From Metabacillus endolithicus (GTDB lineage Bacteria > Bacillota > Bacilli > Bacillales > Bacillaceae), in assembly GCF_023078335.1 (NCBI RefSeq), contig NZ_CP095550.1, forward strand, positions 2,772,001-2,836,000: DNA of 64,000 nucleotides, read 5' to 3'. A program made the position numbers and the translations under genes. A model generated the notes under the pieces. That model saw only the letters and a list, made by a program, of their open reading frames with translations, made no database searches and was not told the DNA's origin. Positions within the stretch are counted from its first letter, which is position 1. Every line of letters begins with the position of its first letter. Shown piece by piece: positions 59,272-64,000 of the stretch.

Positions 59272-59308
59272 GTGAAAGGTAACAAGCCGCCATTCACTCA
59301 TGTTTTTT
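59261..59308. terminator. Bidirectional terminator between methyltransferase and yuiD
   Basis: AAAAAACATGAGTGAA (59261-59276) and TTCACTCATGTTTTTT (59293-59308) pair perfectly. It serves both convergent genes. Confidence 0.9.
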
Positions 59309-59317
59309 CTTTCGTCT

Positions 59318-59773
59318 TCATTTTTCCATCATGCTGCTAACCAAACCAATTAGTATACCTAAAAGAGCTCCCCCAGCAACTTCAGCAGGTTGATGTCCTA
59401 GCAGCTCATTTAATTCTTTTTCCTGCTTTACATGAAATAAACCCGGCATATGTCCGGATAATACCTCAATGTCTGCATCAATATCATTTACAATCTTTGC
59501 GATTTCACCTGTATGACGACGGATGCCTTGTGCGTCATACATAACAATAATTCCAAAAATAACAGCTAATGCAGTATCAGTGGAATTAAAGCCCTTTTTC
59601 GTTGCAACATAAGTTGCCAAAGCAGATACACCGGCTGAGTGAGAACTTGGCATGCCACCTGTTTGAAAAATCGGACGCCAGTCCCAAACATTGTTTTCCT
59701 TTTTATGTGTAAAAATTTTAAGCCCTTGTGCGATTCCAATGGCAGATAAAGCTGTCCAGATTCCTCGATTCAT
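59318..59773 (-). CDS. yuiD: Divergent PAP2-family membrane protein (YuiD type)
   Basis: The protein (151 aa) belongs to the DUF212/divergent PAP2 family. The motif GGMPSSHSAGVSALATYVA contains the conserved PSSH, and DAQGIRRHTGE follows. Hydrophobic segments point to the membrane. The frame is open upstream to 59824, but GAGGTGAG sets the start at complement 59773. Bacillus YuiD has the same features; function is unknown. Confidence 0.88.
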   Translation of the reverse strand: MNRGIWTALSAIGIAQGLKIFTHKKENNVWDWRPIFQTGGMPSSHSAGVSALATYVATKKGFNSTDTALAVIFGIIVMYDAQGIRRHTGEIAKIVNDIDADIEVLSGHMPGLFHVKQEKELNELLGHQPAEVAGGALLGILIGLVSSMMEK

Positions 59774-59884
59774 TTCTCTCACCTCTATGTATGTAGTCTT
59801 TAACAAAATAAATTCTATATACAATGATGGTTAAAAAAATCGAAGGAATAATACCAAATAGGAAAGTGCTTAAATGTAGTCTCA

Positions 59885-59926
59885 ATATAAAACAAACATA
59901 GAAGACAAAAGCCTTCTATGTTTGTT
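59885..59926 (-). terminator. Terminator of yvdD
   Basis: On the minus strand ACAAACATAGAAG and CTTCTATGTTTGT pair and are followed by TTTATATT. The stem includes the stop codon of yvdD. Confidence 0.8.
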
Positions 59927-60497
59927 GTGGAGTAATCCATTTTGTTAAAAGTGGAGGTTCATAAGAACGAAATTTCTGAATTAGCTGCTCGGGATCAGAA
60001 TCTACAATAACCATTGATCGATATTCAGGCTTTAAAAATTGTTCTTGAATCATATGGTCAAAGAAAGCAAGAAGTTTATCATAATAATGGTTACTGTTCA
60101 TCATGCCAATTGGCTTTCTATGTTCTCCTAATTGAGCCCAAGTATAAACTTCAAAAAATTCCTCCATTGTCCCAGGTCCACCTGGTAAAACAACAAACCC
60201 ATCTGATAGCTCTTCCATTTTTGCCTTACGCTCATGCATGGAATGAACAATAATAAGCTCAGAAAGGCCAGGGTGGGCAAGTTCCCGTTCCATTAGCATT
60301 TTAGGTATAACGCCAATCACTTCTCCGCCCGCTTGCAGAGCTGCATTCGCTACAACACCCATAATACCTACTTTAGATCCACCGTATACAAGCGTAATTC
60401 CTTCTTTAGCTAATTGAGCACCAAGTTTTGCTGCATCCTCTGAATATAAATCTGAAGCGCCTGGACTAGATCCGCAAAAAACACAAATTCTTTTCAT
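59916..60497 (-). CDS. yvdD: LOG-family phosphoribohydrolase (YvdD type)
   Basis: The protein (193 aa) has a Rossmann-type fold and the LOG motif PGGPGTMEE at 105-113, with R90 and K91 as further conserved residues. The start MKRICVFCGSSPG is typical. Family members cleave nucleoside 5'-monophosphates to the base and ribose-5-phosphate, some acting on cytokinin-type nucleotides. The role in Bacillus is unclear. A GGAGGGG site precedes the start at complement 60497. Confidence 0.92.
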   Translation of the reverse strand: MKRICVFCGSSPGASDLYSEDAAKLGAQLAKEGITLVYGGSKVGIMGVVANAALQAGGEVIGVIPKMLMERELAHPGLSELIIVHSMHERKAKMEELSDGFVVLPGGPGTMEEFFEVYTWAQLGEHRKPIGMMNSNHYYDKLLAFFDHMIQEQFLKPEYRSMVIVDSDPEQLIQKFRSYEPPLLTKWITPQQT

Positions 60498-60691
60498 ATT
60501 ATCCCCTCCTTGAGTTAGTGTGTGAAAAGGGTTGTAAAAAAGGACTATTCTTTAAAATGAAAAATATACATCTTATTTTAGTTTAGATGGTTTTTCATTA
60601 TTTGAAAATAAAAAGTAATGGAATTTACAACATCTTTATAAAGGATTTAGGTTCATAATGACCGAAAAGAAATTAAGCTTCTTAATTCAGT

Positions 60692-60719
60692 TTGAATTTA
60701 CATAAATTTCTTGTATAAG
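60692..60719 (+). promoter_or_regulatory. Possible promoter before the methyltransferase-like gene
   Basis: TTGAAT (60692-60697) and TATAAG (60714-60719) are spaced by 16 nt, about 45 nt before the start. The match is modest. Confidence 0.4.
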
Positions 60720-60762
60720 TGGGACCTTAGATACGTACAGAATGATATTAGGAGAGATGATA

Positions 60763-61401
60763 GTGAAATTAGATCTCAGGTGGTTTGTAATGGAGGCGCT
60801 AGAAGCATATATTCAAGAATATGAATTAAAAAGTGCGTTAGACTTTTATGAACAACAATTAATAAATAAAAAGGGAAAAATTCTAGAGATAGGTCAAAGT
60901 CATTTGTTCCTTCTTCCTGAACTTTTGAATCAGGGTCACCAAGTGGAGGGACTGGTGGATTCCAAGCAAGGAGAGGAAGCTTGTGAACAAAAATGTGAGG
61001 AGTTAAATCAGACTGCTACCATCTATCAATTGAGCCTAAATGAGTTTAAAAAACCTACTCGTTACGATGCCATTATAATACCTTTTGGATCTGTCTTAAC
61101 TGTAGAAGAAAGGCTTAAGTCAATAAAACTTTTAAAAAATGTCTATGATCATCTAAAAAGCAAGGGCACCATTATTGTTGATCTTTTTATACAGGATGAA
61201 TTTCTTGTTCAGCAAAAGCATAGTATGGTTCAAGAATTTATGAGTGATCTGTATGTTTGTGAAAAACAATTAATCAAGCTAGATATGCTCGAACAATCAA
61301 CAACATATTTGTTATCAGTTGAAAGGATAAAAGAAGGCAAGATGATTGAAAAAGAGCAAAAATTACAAGCCCTTTATATGGTATGGAATAAAAGAATTTA
61401 A
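60763..61401 (+). CDS. Class I SAM-dependent methyltransferase-like protein
   Basis: The protein (212 aa) has a Rossmann-like core: GKILEIGQSHLFLLPELLNQG near the SAM-binding position and YDAIIIPFGSVLTVEERLKSI at the catalytic end. The usual GxGxG glycines are incomplete (EIGQS), so SAM binding is likely but not certain. GTG 60763 is chosen because AGGAGAG lies 6 nt before it; ATG 60742 and 60757 are in frame upstream. The target is unknown. Confidence 0.7.
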   Translation: MKLDLRWFVMEALEAYIQEYELKSALDFYEQQLINKKGKILEIGQSHLFLLPELLNQGHQVEGLVDSKQGEEACEQKCEELNQTATIYQLSLNEFKKPTRYDAIIIPFGSVLTVEERLKSIKLLKNVYDHLKSKGTIIVDLFIQDEFLVQQKHSMVQEFMSDLYVCEKQLIKLDMLEQSTTYLLSVERIKEGKMIEKEQKLQALYMVWNKRI

Positions 61402-61737
61402 GTTGATTTTGGAGAGAATCGGGTTTACTAATGTCAACATATATAACAACTACTCTACAACAGAATCAACTAAATCATCCGATAAAAAGGTATTCACATT
61501 TACAGGTGAAAAATAATCAAATACATAGTAGAAAAACTTTTTACCTCCTTAGATCAAGCAAATCATCCTTCTTAAATGAAAGAAACGTAATTAAAATCAA
61601 ACCGTATGATAGAACAAGAGGGCAAAAAAAGCAGAAAATGTTCGAAAACTTATAACAGAAATAAGGAAACGTTAATAACAATTTTGCCCTAAAGTGATAA
61701 AATAAGAATGATGAAAGAGCTGAGGAGGAAAATCCGG
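61402..61737. other. Non-coding stretch before ddl
   Basis: A 74-codon reading frame at 61431-61655 has no ribosome binding site and low-complexity sequence, so no gene is supported. No clear terminator or promoter was seen. The last 30 bases hold the ddl ribosome binding site. Confidence 0.5.
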
Positions 61738-62820
61738 ATGAAAATGAAGTTAGGCTTAATTTATGGTGGGAAATCTGCAGAGCACAATGTTTCTTTGCAA
61801 ACAGCCCTAGCCGTTATCAATGCACTGGATATGAGTAAATTTGACATACATCCTATATACATTAAAGAAAATGGAGAATGGGTAAGAGGAAAGGCATTAG
61901 ATGCTCCTGTAAAAGAAGTCAGTACATTAAGATTGCAGGAGAACGGAGATTCTATTTCCCCCGTTACATTAAATACTGAGTTATTTCCTGCAAAGGTTGA
62001 AGAACAGGAAAAAATTGATGTGATCTTTCCGTTGCTACATGGACCAAATGGTGAAGATGGAACGGTTCAAGGATTACTTGAATTATTGAATATCCCGTAC
62101 GTAGGGAATGGAGTATTAGCTTCAGCTGCTGGTATGGATAAAGTTGTCATGAAGAATTTATTTGCACAAGCTGGCTTAGCTCAAGCAAAATATGTATCTT
62201 TTATAAAAAGTGATTATGAGCAATCCCCAGCTGCCAAATTTGAGGAAATCGAAGCTGAATTGGGTTATCCATGCTTTGTAAAGCCAGCAAATTTAGGATC
62301 AAGTGTTGGTATTAACAAGTGTAAAGATAGAGAAAGCTTAGAGGCGGCTATTAAGGAAGCATTTGAGTTCGATCGTAAGGTGATTATTGAAGAATCAATT
62401 GTTGGAAGAGAGATTGAAATTGCCGTTATTGGTAATGATCATCCGGAATGCTCAGTAGTTGGTGAAATTGCTCCTAAAGTGGAATTCTATGATTATAAAG
62501 CTAAGTATGAAGATGGAGAAACAGATTTAATTATTCCAGGTAACGTAACGGAAGAGGAATATGAGAAGATTAAAGAGATGGCCATCACATCCTTTAAGGC
62601 AATAGACGGATCAGGTCTAGTTCGTGCAGACTTTTTCTTAACAGAAGACGGCAAAGCTCTTATTAATGAGGTTAATACAATGCCTGGTTTCACTCCATAT
62701 AGTATGTTCCCACTAATGTGGAAGCATTCAGGCCTTGAATATCCTCAACTAATAGAAAAACTTGTTGACCTTGCATTGGAGCGCTATGAACAAAAGCAAC
62801 AAATTAAACATTCTTTTTAA
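61738..62820 (+). CDS. ddl: D-alanine-D-alanine ligase
   Basis: Ddl (360 aa) joins two D-alanines with ATP to make the end of the peptidoglycan stem peptide. The N-terminal [10 protein letters not shown] is at 10-19, the ATP-grasp part has [13 protein letters not shown] and [12 protein letters not shown], and the metal and active-site end [10 protein letters not shown] is intact. The FYDYKAKY segment has tyrosine as in D-Ala-D-Ala ligases rather than the D-Ala-D-Lac type. The frame is open 10 codons upstream; GAGGAGG sets ATG 61738. murF follows. Confidence 0.96.
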   Translation: MKMKLGLIYGGKSAEHNVSLQTALAVINALDMSKFDIHPIYIKENGEWVRGKALDAPVKEVSTLRLQENGDSISPVTLNTELFPAKVEEQEKIDVIFPLLHGPNGEDGTVQGLLELLNIPYVGNGVLASAAGMDKVVMKNLFAQAGLAQAKYVSFIKSDYEQSPAAKFEEIEAELGYPCFVKPANLGSSVGINKCKDRESLEAAIKEAFEFDRKVIIEESIVGREIEIAVIGNDHPECSVVGEIAPKVEFYDYKAKYEDGETDLIIPGNVTEEEYEKIKEMAITSFKAIDGSGLVRADFFLTEDGKALINEVNTMPGFTPYSMFPLMWKHSGLEYPQLIEKLVDLALERYEQKQQIKHSF

Positions 62821-62851
62821 TCAACTAAGCTTACGAAATTCTTAATTTTAT

Positions 62852-62895
62852 TTAAAAGGAACTGAATATAGCATAAATCAGTTCCTTTTTTCTTT
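62852..62895 (+). terminator. Terminator after ddl
   Basis: AAAAGGAACTGA (62854-62865) and TCAGTTCCTTTT (62878-62889) pair and are followed by TTCTTTT. It lies between ddl and murF. Confidence 0.88.
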
Positions 62896-62931
62896 TAGCA
62901 CATAAAGATTCCTTAAATAGGAGAGGATTTA

Positions 62932-64000
62932 ATGATTACAAGAACACTACTTGATGTACAAAACATGGTGAATGGAGAAGGATTAGAAGAAAAATATCAA
63001 CACGTTGAAATTTCAGGCGTAACAACTGATTCACGTAATGTTGAAAATGATAATTTATTTTTTCCACTTGTTGGTGACGTATTCAATGGGCATGAGTTCG
63101 TTGACAAAGCAATAAGTAACGGAGCAAAAGCAGTTATTTGGCAGAAATCCGAAAAAAACCCTCCAAAAGAAGTGCCAATCATTTTAGTTGAAGATACTTT
63201 AGTGGCGCTTCAAGCTCTTGCAACAGCATATATTAATGAATTACCTAACCTGAAAATTATCGGTATTACAGGTAGTAACGGTAAAACAACAACAAAGGAT
63301 ATGGTTGCAGCCATTTTAGAAACAACATATAAAGTACATAAAACACAAGGGAATTTTAATAATCATATAGGTTTACCATTAACCGTTTTAAGTATGAGTG
63401 AGGATACAGAAATAGCGGTTTTAGAGATGGGGATGAGTGGTAAAGGAGAAATTGAACTATTATCTGAAATTGCGCATCCGGATGTTGCGGTCATTACAAA
63501 TATCGGTGAAGCACATTTAATGGATTTAGGATCTAGAGAAGGAATTGCAGAGGCTAAGCTTGAGATTACAAAAGGCTTAAAAAAAGACGGATTATTTATT
63601 TTTCACGGCGATGAACCACTTTTACAAGAGAGAGTGCCAGGACTGTCTTTAAAAACAACTACTTTTGGAGAAGCAAGTTCTAATGATTATTACCCTGCAA
63701 AGATTATTCAAGAACCAACAGGAACATTATTTGAAGTGAACAAAGAGGAATACTTTATTCCTGTACTTGGAAAACATAATGTGTGGAATGCTTTAGCAGC
63801 CTATGCAGTTGCGGATTATTATGGCGTTGAAAAGGATGCCATAAAAAAGGGATTTTCGTCCATGAAGTTAACAGGGATGCGTTTAGAGTTAATTCAAGCT
63901 AAAAATGGAGCATCAATTATTAATGATGCTTATAATGCAAGTCCTACTTCAATGTTAGCAGCAATTGACCTTATTGAGAATTTAAAAGACTTTGATCAAA
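62932..64000 (+). CDS. murF: UDP-N-acetylmuramoyl-tripeptide:D-Ala-D-Ala ligase (5' part)
   Basis: MurF adds the D-Ala-D-Ala made by Ddl to the UDP-MurNAc-tripeptide in the cytoplasm. About 356 residues are visible before the window ends. The N-terminal domain has SGVTTDSRNVENDNLFF, the ATP loop TGSNGKTT is at 113-120, and NFNNHIGLPLTVLSM and EMGMSGKGEIELL follow. INDAYNASPTSMLAAI is near the end. ATG 62932 follows AGGAGAGG. It runs past 64000. Confidence 0.96.
   Translation, partial: MITRTLLDVQNMVNGEGLEEKYQHVEISGVTTDSRNVENDNLFFPLVGDVFNGHEFVDKAISNGAKAVIWQKSEKNPPKEVPIILVEDTLVALQALATAYINELPNLKIIGITGSNGKTTTKDMVAAILETTYKVHKTQGNFNNHIGLPLTVLSMSEDTEIAVLEMGMSGKGEIELLSEIAHPDVAVITNIGEAHLMDLGSREGIAEAKLEITKGLKKDGLFIFHGDEPLLQERVPGLSLKTTTFGEASSNDYYPAKIIQEPTGTLFEVNKEEYFIPVLGKHNVWNALAAYAVADYYGVEKDAIKKGFSSMKLTGMRLELIQAKNGASIINDAYNASPTSMLAAIDLIENLKDFDQ

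Noticed and set aside
61431..61655. 74-codon reading frame before ddl
   Set aside because: No ribosome binding site at a useful distance (GGAGAG is about 18 nt away) and a composition typical of random AT-rich DNA.

Overview
The window is chromosomal DNA from a low-GC, endospore-forming member of the Bacillaceae (Bacillus/Metabacillus type). The evidence is the gene order, which follows the Bacillus subtilis segment from rpoC to glmS; the 16S rRNA with Bacillus-type helices and a CCTCCTTTCT 3' end; AGGAGG-type ribosome binding sites before nearly every gene; sporulation and germination genes (cwlD, gerD, kbaA, pdaB); sigW/rsiW; and a glmS ribozyme. The species cannot be fixed from the sequence alone.

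Layout. 1-5818: end of rpoC, then rplGB-rpsL-rpsG-fusA-tuf from a strong promoter, closed by a terminator. 5819-6779: a gene-poor insert with a six-unit 52-bp stem-loop array, followed by two tandem promoters and a leader for the S10 operon. 6780-21818: the S10-spc-alpha ribosomal superoperon with secY, adk, map, infA and rpoA. It contains a decayed KOW-domain gene between map and infA. 21931-26210: ecfA1-ecfA2-ecfT, truA, and rplM-rpsI with its own promoter and leader. 26388-31615: ybaK, cwlD, salA, gerD(-), kbaA, pdaB(-) and a small ORF, with a second copy of the stem-loop repeat at about 30280-30395. 31624-38136: an rRNA operon (16S-23S-5S) followed by ten tRNAs. 38268-45497: sigW-rsiW, then cdaA-cdaR-glmM, then ribozyme-controlled glmS. 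cdaR is frameshifted. 45668-50668: glycerol genes glpF, glpK, glpD, glpP with a cre-overlapped promoter and two GlpP-type terminator leaders. 50736-51868: a 22-unit 52-bp stem-loop array ending in a terminator. 51932-64000: accessory and housekeeping genes: a thioredoxin-like gene, a RibA-like/RibD-like pair, an esterase, a broken GNAT, an EamA-type transporter, a yfiT-like DinB protein, a LysE-family protein, a broken methyltransferase, yuiD, yvdD, a methyltransferase-like gene, ddl and the start of murF.

How it works together. Most of the window is translation and transcription machinery. A second theme is cell-envelope supply and its control: CdaA makes c-di-AMP, GlmM and GlmS make amino-sugar precursors, and Ddl and MurF build the peptidoglycan stem. 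SigW answers envelope stress. A third theme is glycerol uptake and oxidation.

The most unusual content is the family of 52-bp stem-loop repeats. Two sequence families at three loci share one architecture, a hairpin of about 27 nt plus a linker of about 25 nt. In the long array the period holds without a single indel over about 1.1 kb, and most hairpins show GGA in the loop. One testable idea is a CsrB-like RNA sponge; another is helically phased DNA sites. A second oddity is a set of genes each broken by a single-base frameshift in the 40-60 kb part (cdaR, ribD-like, GNAT, methyltransferase), which is either real decay or sequencing error.
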